Assembly (NCBI RefSeq): GCF_032118995.1
Contig: NC_092665.1
Location: forward strand, 15,768,012 to 15,832,011
Direction: 5' to 3'
Length of the DNA: 64,000 bases
From: Asterias amurensis
Lineage: Eukaryota > Echinodermata > Asteroidea > Forcipulatida > Asteriidae
Below, one piece after another: positions 1 to 14,400 of this stretch; the stretch's first letter is position 1, and each line of letters starts with the position of its first letter. The position numbers were made by a program, and so were the translations under genes. Under the pieces are notes generated by a model. It was not told the origin of the DNA and did no database searches. It was given only the letters and a program-made list of their open reading frames with translations.

Positions 1-1055
1 AAGTCAGATAGGATGAATTAGCAGTAAGCACATGATGACCTAACCCATAGCACATGATTTCCTAAACCCAAATTGTAACTTCTATAAATAGTAGCACAGA
101 AGTATTTATTTCAGAAGGTGTGAAGTGTTTAAAACCATGTGATTTACCTGAGTCTCTTCAGTCGGAAATATTAATTGATTGAACTTGCTGGTGAGAAGTG
201 TTTAAAACCGTATGATTTACCTGAATCTCTTCAGTCGGAAACATTAATTGATTGAACTTGCTGCCTTTATTTTTCTCTGGGATCAAAATGCGTCGACGGT
301 TGTTTTCTCTTAAGCGTTTACGCCGAGTGAAGGTTAACATTTTTGTTGTCTCTTTAAGAAAGCTTATTTGAACTTGCTTTATGCTGATTTGTCTTAGGAT
401 TTTTTTTTTTTTTTTTTTTTTTTATATATTTTTTTTACCCATATACATGTAAACTGATGTGTGTTAGCACTGTATACTCAGTACTTTCCCGAGCTCTTTG
501 AAAACAAAAAACACAGGCATACTACTCTGGTGGGATTCGAACCAACTTTTTCTTTACATAGCTGGGGACAGTACATAGTATACAGTGCTACCACACATCG
601 GTGTATAACGGGTAAAAATATATATATATATTCTTTATCCCTGATGCAAATTTCCATCTATCCTAGGATTGTTACCAGATTTTGGGTTTAAGCAGAAAAT
701 AAAACAAAATACACCGGAAACTACTTTACAATTGCCAACTTTGAAGAAGTTTTCAGAATCTGTCTGACTTTGTCAGACAGAGTGTATAGTTTGGTTAAGT
801 TGAAAAAAAATATATATAACCACATACCAAATTGCCTCTTTTTTTTTCTCCTGGAGATGTGCCTGTATTTGTGTCGTTGACACTCATCAAATTACATTGA
901 AGGTGTTTGCCGTCTCTGATTATGTTTGACTTTCTTGGAAAGCATATTTACTCTTCAGCTTTCAATCAGTATCTGATAAGGGACTGTAAACATTGCTGTC
1001 CTAATTATGCCACTGTGAGGGTTTTTTATTTTATTTATTTAAACTTTTTTCTCAG
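1..1055. other. upstream of the first visible rap1gap exon
   Basis: No rap1gap exon recognised here. It holds the 72-bp tandem duplication (122-264), a T tract (403-424) and a tRNA-like B-box in reverse (GGGATTCGAACC, 532-543), probably part of an old SINE. Confidence 0.4.
122..264. repeat. 72-bp tandem duplication with exon-like features on the - strand
   Basis: Two copies about 72 bp apart, differing at a few bases. On the - strand each contains a short open segment (KFNQLMFPTEEIQ and KFNQLIFPTEETQ) ending at a CAG|GTAAAT donor; the copy nearer the left end also has a CTTCTCACCAG acceptor. Could be duplicated small exons or chance. Confidence 0.5.
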
Positions 1056-1100
1056 AGCGCCCAGGACCTTGACTTCTTTGAGCTTTTGCAGAAAATACAG
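1056..1100 (+). CDS. rap1gap: rap1gap exon 1 of those visible: GoLoco motif, first half
   Basis: Fifteen codons ([15 protein letters not shown]) between a pyrimidine-rich acceptor ending TTTTTTCTCAG and the donor GTATGT; phase 0 at both ends. This is the amphipathic first half of the GoLoco motif. No upstream exon is recognisable in the window. Confidence 0.9.
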
Positions 1101-2382
1101 GTATGTTGTCTTTTTAATTTTTTTCAAATAATAATCTTGTCTTTTTAATCTTTTCAAATAGTAATCTTTAATCTTTTACACAAATTCAGAAGTTCAATGT
1201 CACAGTTTGTCGACACTTCAAAAATTATAGGCTAGAGAAGAAAACAAACAACAAAACTCTACTGGAACACTGAAACAAAAGTTTAAAGGTATTACACTCC
1301 AGGATTGGTAGATATGACAAAATAGTCACAGACAGTGTTCATGTTTATTTCTGTGATCAATCATTTACATGAAATGATAAGTGAAAATTTGTGCTAAATC
1401 CGTTGTGTGAGATTTAATGATGATGTATTTTGAAATCCTGATAAGGTATAACACCTTTAAAACAGGAGTGAATGTGCACTTAACACCTTGCAGCAGAGTG
1501 TATTACAAGTCTTTATTATTATTAATATATATATCCTATTTTTAACTTAAGAAATCATTTGTAATTTTCTTTCAGAGTGATCGATTAGATGAGCAAAGAT
1601 GTTCCCTTCCCTTGGTACTACAGGTAAGACGATAAATATCTTAATCCTTTTTCCCCAACTTCCTCTTTGCGGATAAAGAAAGCCTTCTAGACAATTTATT
1701 TTGAGAGATTCAAGAGAGACATTGTTATTGACAAAGTAGGGAGACTGCCAACATCATAGATCAGTTTGTAAAGCGCCAGCAAATTAATGTTGCAGGTTCA
1801 AATCCCGCTCTAGTGACATATTTTTTTATTTTTTTTTATTTTTAGAAACCAACCATTCCATTCTAGAGCAGATAGGTGCACAATGTCGCAGTTGTCACAA
1901 TTAACATCCCCACCCTTACACACCCCCCCCCCCCCCCCCCCCCCCCCCGTCCTCCAGCAGGGGGGATTAGACAGTTAGCACGACCCATTAGTAGAAGTTG
2001 AATGTCCTGACACGCCCCTTTCCCTAATCCGAGGTCGCCCTAATCAGATCAGGATGCTTCGTTAGAAACAATAGAGATGTAATTAGGTCGGGTCTTTAGT
2101 GGAAACCTTTTTTAGTACTAATAAGATGAATGGTGGAAATACTTCATTATGTGCGTGCCATTGCTCTTTATCTTACGCTCTTTACCTGTCAGTGATAGAG
2201 GGTTTTAAGTCATGAGATGTTACCATTTATTTTGTCATCAAGTACCCTGTGTGAAATAGCATTAACTAATGCTACTTCTTTTTATACCACAGAGGGATCA
2301 GACTATTTTATCCTGAGCCTCAGTTTGATTTCATTGGTATGAATTGGCAGAAAATACTGAAGTCATGATAATTTTGATTCTG

Positions 2383-2422
<40 letters not shown>

Positions 2423-5400
2423 ACTGTCGTTTCATTTAGAAAAACTGTGTCTAAGGTGCTTTCTTTGGTGGTTCCCTTATTTTTCATTCACAACTGTGTC
2501 TTTGACTTGTGTGTTATATTTGTATGCATCCCAGTGAAAGAAAAGCTCTTGGTTATAATAAACAAATAATATTCTCCAATTTGTTAATTTCTCCATCAAT
2601 ATTTCTTGGGCTCTGAGGGTAGAAATGTACAATGTGAATATTTTGAAGAGAGTCTATTCTGTGCAGATGTTTCTCTAAATAAACAGAGAGATATTTCAGA
2701 GGATATCCCAGCAAAAAAGCAGCAGGAATCCCGAAGCCCCAAAGCTCACCTGATTACCCAAATAAGGAGACGATGTTTGCAAGGCTTGGGAAGGTACACA
2801 AACAATGGCTGATGCAATGAGCTCACCCAGCACCAGGGTTTCCAATATCAAGACAGCGTGTTCGATGCGTGACAGCTGCGTCAACACAGGGGTGCCTGAG
2901 AAACCAAGAATTATTGTTAAGACGCGCACGCTTCTTAAAGTTCACCCTCGAGCTCTTGTCAAATGTTACGGAAAGTGAAATAGATTTTCACCTGGTTGGA
3001 TGTTTTGCTTAGATTTGGCCTCGTCGGGTTCATATACCGCTGTTTCATGTGGTTTTTATTCGCTGTTGTAACGGCTCATCATTATGCCAAGTCTCAGTCA
3101 TGGGTTTATTTTTGTCTTGGCTACGGCCAGTCACAAGTTATTTTGGGTCTTGAGTTTTGTAGAGTCAACAAGTTATGTCAGCTCATGTCAAGTTATAAGT
3201 CACATTAGCACATCAAGTCAAGTCTTTTGACTTGTACGCCCTTGAGGTCATTGCTAGGCCAGCCTTAGTAAATTGTTCAGCTTCTTAAGCTACAAGGTAC
3301 TCAAGGGAACGCTACAAATTTTGTTCCTGAAAGTTGGTTTATATTTTTTGTTTTCACCAAAGGCAATCTCAGAGACTTCTTGCTGTCGAGTCAAGCCAAG
3401 TCATGTTTTTTTTTTTCAAGGCACAGAATCAACTCAACAACCAAGAGACACTTTTTAAAACTTAAGTCATTGGATTTAAGACTTAACAGGGTGTAAATCT
3501 GATGAACTTATTTAATGATTTTGAGGGTGTCAATCTTTTTGTTATGACTAATGTTCTGTTTCTCCTTCAGAGCGCTGGTTCGTCCCCGGCTGCCATCAAA
3601 GAAAGACTCAAGACCAAAAACTCAAACACCTACAGGATAAAAGAGGTAATTACAAGCCATGGATGAGAGTGGACAAATAAGAAAATTCCTGCAAAAAGAA
3701 AATTGCTGGACTTGGTTTTCCCTTTTTCTAGACCCAGAACCTCACAGATGTTGCAATTCAGAAGGTTTACAGACTGTGAATCACCAGAAATATAAAACTA
3801 CAGGTTTAAATAATGGACCTGGGGTGGATTTCACTAAGATTTATATATATAACCATTAGAGAGTCCCAGAACTAGTCATAAGTTAGGATTTGTGAAATCG
3901 GCCCCCTGTTCCCTTCTCCCTTATTGACTATACTTCTTTCAAGAAAATTTGAAGGCACCAGGAGATTTTGAGAGTATCCTAAAAATTATATTTAAAAACT
4001 ATTTCTTTTTTTCTTTTGCAGCTTTTAAAGAAAAATGGTCCCCATCCCAACATCATCCAGCCCCACAACGGCGGTTTCTGGATTGATGGTTTGGACATTG
4101 ACCCGTCGGGCGCTAACGACATTGTACCCGACCACTGTCCATTTACGTCAGATCGACTGGTACTCGAGTATGATGATACCAATGAAATGTACAGGAGACA
4201 TTTCTATGGGAAGGTTAGTAACAGAACGGTTGAAAAATACAAGGCAATCACAAAAGTAGATTTCTGATTTTCTCTCACTCACACTCCCTCCACACAATTT
4301 CATTTTTTTTTTTTTGGGGGGGGGTTGAGATATTGGTGAAAAACAAACAAGCTTGGTTAAGATTCTCACAAATAGGTTTTTCAAAAATTGTGACAGAATT
4401 GAAAAAAAAAAACAATGTTCAGATTTTCAATCAAGTTTCTAGGGTAATTCTTCTTTTCCCAACCCGTTAGTCCACTCCCCCGGATCACCTTCGTTTTTTA
4501 TTTCAGCTTTCTTGTCGCATCTTTCACCTACTTCGAAAACTCATCACTTCTCTTTCTTAGTAATTAAAAACCCACAATGCCTGCAGCAATTTCCTTTGCA
4601 AGTCAAAACGAGCCGGGCCGTGGCGTTATTGCATTACTGCCCAGGCATTGTTCGCATAGAGAGGCATTCACAGATGGTTTGAGCCTGAAGTTACAGGACA
4701 CGGCAAACCTTTACTCTGTTTTTTTTCCCCTTTCGTTTCTTCGGCATCATGACCTGTTTTCTCTGGAGATGTACTACGGGGGCGGGAAGCTACAGTACAA
4801 TGCCTCTTGTAGTCAGATCACAGGGTTCAGTTGCAATCGAATAGAAAAACACAACAAATTGGCAAAATGTGACCTTTCCTTAAAAAGTAGAAATTTTTTT
4901 CAGTTGGAAGGTTTTGCTTAATGATTTCAAATTTAATGAGACAGACCAATTAAATAGAAATTAAAAATAGAGAAGTGAATGTTCTTGCTTCCATTGACTG
5001 AGCTCCAATCACTTTGTAAATGAGAAGAATCAGCAAATGGACTTTTAAGAGTGCCATGAACATTATGATTATACATCCTTTCTTCAACTGCAGGAGCATT
5101 TTAACTACATAGCCCAGGATGAGTCCATGGGTCCAATAGTACTGTCTGTCAGGCAGGAGACCAGCAGTGGAGAAGAACAAATCAGAATACTACTCAGGTC
5201 AGTCACTCATCATGGTATGGGCTGTTAAAGGGGATAACTGTAAAAGGGGTAACCCGGTTTCAGCCCCAGTACTTCTGGGGCTGAAACCGAGCTCAAGTAA
5301 ACAAGTATTGCTTAACGATGCTCTGCTTAGCAAAAATAAGCAGGTTACCAGTTACAGAACATGATATTTTGTCTGGCGACTTTATTCTGGTAAGCAAGAT

Positions 5401-8400
5401 TTTGTTGTGCTTAGCTACTGTTTGAGCTCAAGTCACTCTAAGCAGCTCTATGACTGTAGAGCAGAGCATCAGACAGCTGACCAAATCATCTCTGAGCGCC
5501 CTGTCTATTGCCCTCTCAATGTCTGCATGATTTGATTGATGCAGATGTAGCAACTCGAGAGCACTCAGAGATCCAACTGTTCCCTATGTGTTTCTTAGCT
5601 TCACATGAAAGAAGAAAAAAAACTTCTCTTCACCCTGGAGTATATCTTAACTATGCAAAAATGACTCCTACAGTGCAGTTTAGAAGACTTATTACTAATT
5701 ACTAATTTGTTTTTGTGTATTTCATCAGACATCGGAGTGGTACCATTCATGATCTCCTTCCGTTGACCACATTTGGAAACTCGCTTGTGCCGTCCAAACT
5801 AGCCAAAGTAAGAAACTGCCTTATCATTGTAGTTATTGGCTTGTCATGGTTGAGTGGTCAAGAACACTGAACTCAAACTCTGGTGTTTCTGACTAGCAGA
5901 GTGTGGGTTTAAAGTTGTGATCTTGACATTTGTGTCATAAAGCTTGGTGGTTAACAGCCATGATATTCTTCCTACTTAAGTCTGTTTTCCAATTGTTTTT
6001 CCCTCAGAAAAATCAGTAAAACTGTGTATAATAAGGCATGGTAACTCAATCTTTTATTTATTTATTTTATGCCAATGGAAACTAAATTTCTGTATATTTA
6101 TGATGCGGACAATAAAATTCCACTTTATAAATTCTAAAATTCTTTTATTGATTTATTATAAACTAAATTTCTGTATTATTTTGATGCGGACAATAAAATT
6201 CTACTTCTAAATTCTAAAATGCCAATCTTCTAACAGAGCCTACACTATGTGTACAAGGTCAGCCCTAGTACTTGGAAAAATTACTGAATTTTGTCCAAGG
6301 ACCAAATACAGTGCCTGAGTTAACCATTATTGGTAATTGGGACGCAAAGCTGTTGGTCCCATGTGTTGTGTAATTCACATGAAAGAACCAAGTAGACTTG
6401 TCTTACAGAGAAGGTGTTTGTCGCAGGTGTTTTCTGGTATGGTTGACCGAGTCTCCCATCTCCATTAAATTGTGTTTTCGTTGAGGAAAAAAGAGCCTGA
6501 AGTAATTGTTTCTGTTTTTCTTTTTGAAGGTACTTTGTGAAACTATCACAACAGAAAGATTCCAGCCTGTACTCTTTCCAAAGGTAAGGATCAAAAACTG
6601 TTTAGTAATTTTTTTTTTTTTTTTTTTGGTGGTGTTTCGCGGCTGAGTGGTCTAATTCACCAGACCTAAGCTTTGGTGTTGACAGCACGAGAGTGTGGGT
6701 TCGTATCCTGGTCATGAAACTTGTGCCCTTGATCGACACAGTCTCTAAGTAGACCCAAGATAACTCAGAGATGATAAAATGTCAGATTTTTATCTGGATT
6801 CAGACTTTTTCAAAAGCCTACCCGGTAAACAAAAAATGCCGTACTTTGCTCCAGGTCCAATAAGTCAGGCTTTTTGATCTACTTCTCTCTAGCGCTGAAG
6901 ATACTGTTCATAAAAACTCCTTTGAATCTATAACTCCAGGGACTATCAAAATGTGGGAATGCCATCATTTCAACTTATCCTAAAGATCTGGATGTCAGCT
7001 TTAAACTTTTTTTTGTCAGAAATGACTCTCACCCCTGATATTTACAACATGCTGTTTTGACATCGATGTCATTTAATTCTTGGAAATGGCTTGTCTGGCC
7101 TTAGTTTCCAATACTATAAACACACACATGGAATGTTTTTATGTTTTCGTCTAGTTATTTTGAGACTGTAATAAATTTACAGGCTTCAGAACTCATAGAG
7201 GAAATGAGATACTTATAACATGCTGTTTTTGCATCTGATGAAGTATTTGTTGCTACGAAAGCTTATGCATTTTTTTTTTTTAAATAAAACTAGTTCTCAA
7301 CTGTTGGTTGGAATTTACCTATCTGTCCTTTAGTAGTTTTCAATACAGCAATGTTTTAGTATTATGTTTACAGATATCAAATAAAACCACAAGAGAAACT
7401 GACTGAGTAACTTTTAAATTATTTTGGGTTGAACAAAAACAAAATTGACTATATGTTTTCGTCTACCAAGTCTGCCGAGGTTAGTAATTACAAGAAACCA
7501 TGGTGATATAAATACTCTTTTCACTCAACAGGCTTCGGAACTCATAGTAACCTATGATGAACACACGTGTGTGAAGAACTTTAAGTTTGGTGTGATCTAT
7601 GAGAGGTATGGACAGACGACGGAAGAGGAACTCTTTGGAAATGTCAACAGCAGCACTGCCTTTGATGAATTCCTCGAACTCCTCGGCGAGAAAACAGAAC
7701 TGAAAGATTTTTCAGGGTAAATCTTAGTAATAATAATAACGATAACATTAACAAAATTTCTACAACGCCATTCCTATAACGCCATTCCGTCTACTTCCCG
7801 GCCATATCGTATTGGGCCCCCATGCCCCCTTTCAATGTAGGTTCTTACTTTTTATACCTGCCTTTTTCTGCGTTCCAGTCAACATTGAGGGGGGGGGGGG
7901 GGGTGAAGAATGTTTATTGTCAGGGGAAGTGGACAGGGGGTGGCCCAAGCATTTTCGCCGGGTCTGTGGCTAATGGTGTTCATTGATCTGATAAAGGGAT
8001 ATTGTTCCAAAGTTTAGGGCCTAGGTTTCGACAGCGGGGTACTATCACATCCTTATGTCTGACTTGACTCTGACTCGACACTTCACAACTTTTATTTTGG
8101 TGGTGTTAGGTTTCGAGGAGGTCTCGACGTCCAGCATGGACAGACAGGTGCACATTCCATCGTTGCCCAGCACCTCGATAGAAACATCATGTTCCATGTG
8201 TCTACGTTATTACCACACACAGAAGGAGACAAACAACAGGTGAGTTCAACTTTTAGTTTGATAAAATAAAATTATTTACAAAGCACCTTTTACAAAAGTT
8301 TCAGAGCACTGATTCAGAGCATCTTCTCATAAAAAAGTTACAATAACTAAGAAAATGAGTTTTTAACATGACATTAATGACGGATTCAAGAGATAATGCC

Positions 8401-11400
8401 GCACGAATGTGAAGAGGTACATTGTTCCGTAATGTAGGTGCGCTGACTTTAAATATTTGTCAAAAATAGTCAATGGGAAACTTTTGAATGCTAGGTGGCA
8501 GGTAAATTTGTGTCGTTTTCATATTTCCAAGCATGCGCACTAAAGAAAGAACAATAAGTTTACCTGGTCTGCTGCCACCCAGTGTCCTAAAGTCCCCAGT
8601 TGGTATCGATCTTCGTTAAACGTTTTATTTTCTGATTGTAGTTGCAGAGGAAGAGGCACATAGGCAACGACATCGTCGCCATTGTATTTCAAGAAGAGAA
8701 CACGCCGTTTGTTCCTGACATGATCGCGTCTAACTTCCTTCATTCCTTTATTGTGGTGCAGGCCATCGAGCCAAATACAGAAAACACCAGATACAAGGTC
8801 TGTATACCAGAGCTAAGAAGAAATTAATAATTTTTCTTTGTTATTATTTGCTTAGAGCATATTACACGATTTGGTTATTTTTACTCAAAAGCCATAGCAA
8901 AGAGTGTACCATACTTATAGCACCAGCTATCTCGTGGGGATGTTTTGGCCAGGGTCAGATCTGGCAATTGTTGTATGACAATTATGACTGCTACTCAATT
9001 CGTTCTATTTTCCCTTGGCTTCGCTCTGGGAAAGTAGAAGCATCAAGGATCAACTTAGTTTAAATAATAGCACTCGCAACTGGTTAGGTTTGCACTGTTC
9101 ATGAAAAAACAGTTTATTTGTAATAATATTATCTTCCACAAATTGATGTTGAGCCTCTTTAATGAGTATATTATTTCTTTCCATAGGTTGCTGTAACAGC
9201 GAGAGATGACGTTCCTTTCTACGGCCCAGCCTTGCCGAGTCCTTCAGTGTTTAAGAAGGGACCAGAGCTGAAGGAATTCCTGCTCACTAAGCTTCTAAAC
9301 GGAGAGAATGCTTGCTACAAAGCAGACAAATTCAGCAGCATACAGGTAAGCCTAACATTACTATTTACTTTTACAGATTTCTAGACTTGAAGAAGTTCGT
9401 ATTTTTGTACTTTAAAAGGTAGGGTCATAGATTGGTTCATTTCAGCTCATAATGCCGACTTACAGGCAAAATCATAAAGAAAGATCAAATAAATGTGAAA
9501 AATTACTTCAAAGGGAATCCTTTCTATAAATAGTTTAAACTAGCAGTATTTTTTACGATTCGTTAATGCTCATTTATTTTTTGAGCACTAACCATTCTTT
9601 GACCCTACACTCAATGCTAAAGATTTTTGTTTCCATCTTACCCTCGCAGGAGAGAACAAGGGCGGCTCTACTAGACTCCCTCTACGCTGAACTCAACACC
9701 AAAAATGAGGAGATATTCTGCTCAGTGACGTGTATAGACGCCTCAACAAGTCCAAGCATATTGGGCAAGGCAGACGTCAGCGCCGGGGGCCTGTGGCCAT
9801 CGTTCAAGAAGGCCTTCCGAGGAAGGAGTCAGTCTGTAGACACCAGCACCAGCCCAAGTCATAATAAGATGAATGGAAATATGATGTTTGCGGCTGAGAT
9901 ACCGGAAGAAGGCGAGGCTACAAGTCCACTGGTAAGTGTGAAATCGATTCTGTTTTTGAAGAGGTATTGCCAAACTCACAAGGATGGATGGCGCGAGGGC
10001 TACACTTAACTGATTTGAGCAGCCAACCCAAATCAACTGTCGCCAGGGACACATTGCTACCTACTCCTGAGGCTGTACCAAGATTACCTTCTTCACAGTC
10101 CAAACGGTTGCAGGCATCCACTAGGAGCCTGGGTGGGTGAGCAGTCTGCAATATCTTCCCAACTTTAATGAATCCTTTTTTGTATTTCCCTTCAGCAATC
10201 CAAGGGTAGTCGGAACCTAAGACTAAGCACAAGAAGTACAAGCAGTAACCAAAGCTATGGTAGTACTGGAGACAAGAAAGAACCAAAGAGAAAAAGGTAA
10301 TTACAAATCCCAACAAAGATTGTTTGTGTGTGTGTGGAGTGTCATGGCAGACTGGTCTAGCGCACTGAATTCGAGTTGTGGTGGTTGAGTCTGATCACAT
10401 TGTGGGTTCATATTTTGGTCCCGGAACTTGTGTCCTTAAGCAAGACACTTAACTGTAATTCTGAAAAGGGCCTGTGGTTGATAACTCTGTCATGAACTTC
10501 ATGAAGTCAGTTGTCAACCACCGGTTTTGTTCCGAACCAACATTACTAGAAAGAGAATTTTCACATGGTGTTACCACAAACCTCACCTAATTATACTTCC
10601 ACCATGCAAAGTTTTAAAACCAACTTAAAATGTTATTCCCACTACTACAGAGACAGCATGATGAGTCGGTCATCACATTCCTCAGAAAGTATCAATGGCA
10701 GCCAGGAATCGCACAAATCGTCCTCCAACTCTCTCAATAGCTCTCCTGATGTTGCACACTCGAGGACAACGAGGTACGTCCTTAAAACCAAACTTTCTGG
10801 CCCATCATCCCCAATCCCTAAAGCCTGTTACAGGCCGGTTTATAGTTGGTCAGCATCAAGATTTCCATCGCGTGACCATCGCGCGACCGACTATGAACCG
10901 GCCTTTATATTTTAACCTCCACCTGTGACCTCATACAGTTGTTTCAATCCGATGGGTACATGTTGAACAATACTGCACCATGGGGTGCTGTAACAACAGC
11001 ATGAAGTCACATGTGGAGGTTAAGTTGCGTTATGCCCTCGTACGCGCCATTCCTACCCATTAGTGATGCGTACCTTGGGCATTATCCTATACATAAAGAT
11101 ACTCAGCCAATAACTGTAAGCAATGCTTAATGTTTTCTTTACTCTTCCAATTTGTTGTCCGTGTTCAGAATCTACACATGTCGAGTATCACCAAGCCAAT
11201 CCTTGGACAGCTTCAACAGCGACGAGGAGCCACATGAACATGAAGATTCAGATACAGGCATGGTGAGATACCTTGTAAATATGCCTTTTGCAATTCTTAA
11301 ATATTTTTAAAGTTACTAACTTTAAAAGAGCTATATTGTAAATATGCCTTCTGCCGTTATTAATTTTTGAAATAAAACACAGACCCTACAAGTTGAAGGC

Positions 11401-14400
11401 GTCATCTGAACAGCCATGCTACATGGGGAAATTTACAGTTGACAGTTACAAGCAATCTTAAAGAATAAAACCATACACTCTTTCATCCTTCTCAAGTGTC
11501 TTGGTGACAGTAAGATACTGTCAGTAAAATGTCTCTTGTACTGCCAAAGTTTTTCCTTTAACTTGCAGTGCATTTGGTTCGCTCTGCCTGTAAAACTTGC
11601 CCAGTGTGGCATGGCCTTAATTAAGGATATAGCAACCACTTCCAGGCAATCTCCAAGAAGACAAGACATTCACATGTTTCTACCCAATTGCTTTTAACAT
11701 TTAGATACTGTTTGAAAAATGTATGTTGTGCTACCAAATTGTTCTTTGTGCAGTTGGTTGCCTCCAAGTTGACTCAATGTTGCCTGTGTGTCTTCATATA
11801 CAGCAAGAACATGGTTCATGGGATCCAAAAAGTTACTTTTGATCCCTTTCCATTGTTGGTACTCATAAAGTGTCATGGCTGAGTGGTTAAGAGCATCGAA
11901 TTCAAGTTCTGGTGCAGTCACCGGAGTGTGGGTTTAAATCCCGGTCGTGACACTTGTGTCCGTGAGCAAGATACTTTACTATAATTGCTTCTCTTCACCC
12001 AGGGGTATAAATGGGTACATGCGAGGGGAAGAGGTTGATATTAAGTATAAAAAGCCACAAGCGCCGTACAGGCAGCTCAGGGCTGTATACTCCCAAGGGA
12101 GCTGAGAAACATTAAAGGGATGTTATTGGCCCTATGACCAGGGCACTAATGTAAAGCGCATTGATATGGTTATTGTGAAATGCGCTAAATAAGAATTTGT
12201 TATTGTTATTACTACAGGGAAGTATGTCATCAGGTTGTATACCAAGCAGTAAAGCCAGTCCACTCAACCCTTGTCTATGTCCTGAAGGAAAGTGTACCAC
12301 AGCCTTGGAAATAGAAAGTAAGAATCACACAACACCCCCAGCTTGACCAAAGCAAAACATGTAGAATTTTCTAGAAAATTGTTGACATTGTTTTTAACTA
12401 TCAATTATTTATTTTGTATAATGCCTAATTGATAGGTCCATTTCAATGAAAAGGCATTAGTATTAGCCTACTGCACCATTTTAGAGCTTAAACATTTACC
12501 AATGTTTGATAAAAACACTCCCTTGTAATTATGTTATTTATTGCACTTTTATTAAAGGCAGTGGACACTATTGGTAATTGTCACCAATTGTCAATTGGTG
12601 TATCTCAACATATGCATAAAATAACTAACCTGTGAAAATTTGAGCTCAATCGCAACTTTTTTTCAGCCGAAATTTGACAAATTCACAAGGCTATAGCCTT
12701 GTCAATTTTTCAGCCTAAATTTGACAAATTCACAAGTTCTTGTGAACTTTTTCAGCCAAAATTTGACAAATTCACAAGGCTATAGCCTTGTATACTTTTC
12801 AGCTAAAGTTTGACAAATTTCAGCCAAAATTTGACAAATTCACAAGGCCTTGTAATCTTTTTAAGCCAAAATTTGACAAGTTTCAGCCAAAATTTGACAA
12901 GTTCACAAGGCTATAGCCTTGTACACTTTCCAGCAAAAATTTGACAAATTCACAAGGCTATAGCCTTGTAATCTTTTTAAGCCAAAATTTGACAAGTTTC
13001 AGCCAAAATTTGACAAGTTCACAAGGCTATAGCCTTGTATACTTTTCAGCTAAAGTTTGACAAATTTCAGCCAAAATTTGACAAATTCACAAGGCTATAT
13101 AGCCTTGTACTCTTTTTCAGCCAAAATTTGACAAATACACAAGGCTATAGCCTTGTACTCTTTTTCAGCCAAAATTTGACAAATTCACAAGGCTATAGCC
13201 TTGTACACTTTTTAGCTAAAATTTGACAAGTTTCAGCCAAAATTTGACAAGTTCAGAAGGCTATAGTCTTGTACACTTTTTCAGCCAAAATTTGACAAAT
13301 TCACAAGGCTATAGCCTTGTACTCTTTTTCAGCCAAAATTTGACAAATTCACAAGGCTATAGCCTTGTACACTTTTTCAGCCAAAATTTGAGAAGTTCAC
13401 AAGGCTATATAGCCTTGTGAACTTTTTCAGCCAAAATTTGACAAAATCACAAGGCTATAGCCTTGTAATCTTTTTCAGCCAAAATTTGACAAATTCACAA
13501 GGCCTTGTAATCTTTTTCAGCCAAAATTTGACAAAATCACAAGGCTATAGCCTTGTACACTTTTTCAGCCAAAATTTGACAAATTCACAAGGCTATAGCC
13601 TTGTACTCTTTTTCAGCCAAAATTTGACAAATTCACAAGGCTATAGCCTTGTACACTTTTTCAGCCAAAATTTGAGAAGTTCACAAGGCTATATAGCCTT
13701 GTGAACTTTTTCAGCCAAAATTTGACAAAATCACAAGGCTATAGCCTTGTAATCTTTTTCAGCCAAAATTTGACAAATTCACAAGGCCTTGTAATCTTTT
13801 TCAGCCAAAATTTGACAAAATCACAAGGCTATAGCCTTGTAATCTTTTTCAGCCAAAATTTGACAAATTCACAAGGCTATAGCCTTGTACACTTTTTAGC
13901 TAAAATTTTACAAGTTTCAGCCAAAATTTGACAAGTTCACGAGGCTATAGTCTTGTACACTTTTTCAGCCAAAATTTGACAAATTCACAAGGCTTATAGC
14001 CTTGTACACTTTTCAGCTAAAATTTGACAAGTTTCAGCCAAAATTTGACAAGTTCACAAGGCAATAGTCTTGTACACTTTTCCAGCCCAAATTTGAGAAG
14101 TTCACAAGGCTATATAGCCTTGTACACTTTTCCAGTCAAAATTTGAAAAATTCACAAGGCTATAGCCTTGTAATCTTTTTCAGCCAAAATTTGACAAATT
14201 CACAAGGCTATAGCCTTGTGAACTTTTTCAGCCAAAATTTGACAAAATCACAAGGCTATGGCCTTGTGAACTTTTTCAGCCAAAATTTGACAAAATCACA
14301 AGGCTATGGCCTTGTAATCTTTTTCAGCCAAAATTTGACAAATTCACAAGGCCTTGTAATCTTTTTCAGCCAAAATTTGACAAAATCACAAGGCTATAGC

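Noticed and set aside
4577-4921. 114-codon + frame in a rap1gap intron
   Set aside because: No splice sites fitting rap1gap phase, no recognisable domain, lies in ordinary intron DNA.
7234-7272. Hammerhead-ribozyme-like CTGATGA...CGAAA
   Set aside because: Stem II would be about 3 bp and no convincing stem III or cleavage site follows.
10018-10133. Open Ser/Pro-rich stretch in a rap1gap intron ([17 protein letters not shown]) with splice-like ends
   Set aside because: No acceptor gives the phase needed between the two flanking phase-0 exon ends; kept only as a remote cassette-exon possibility.
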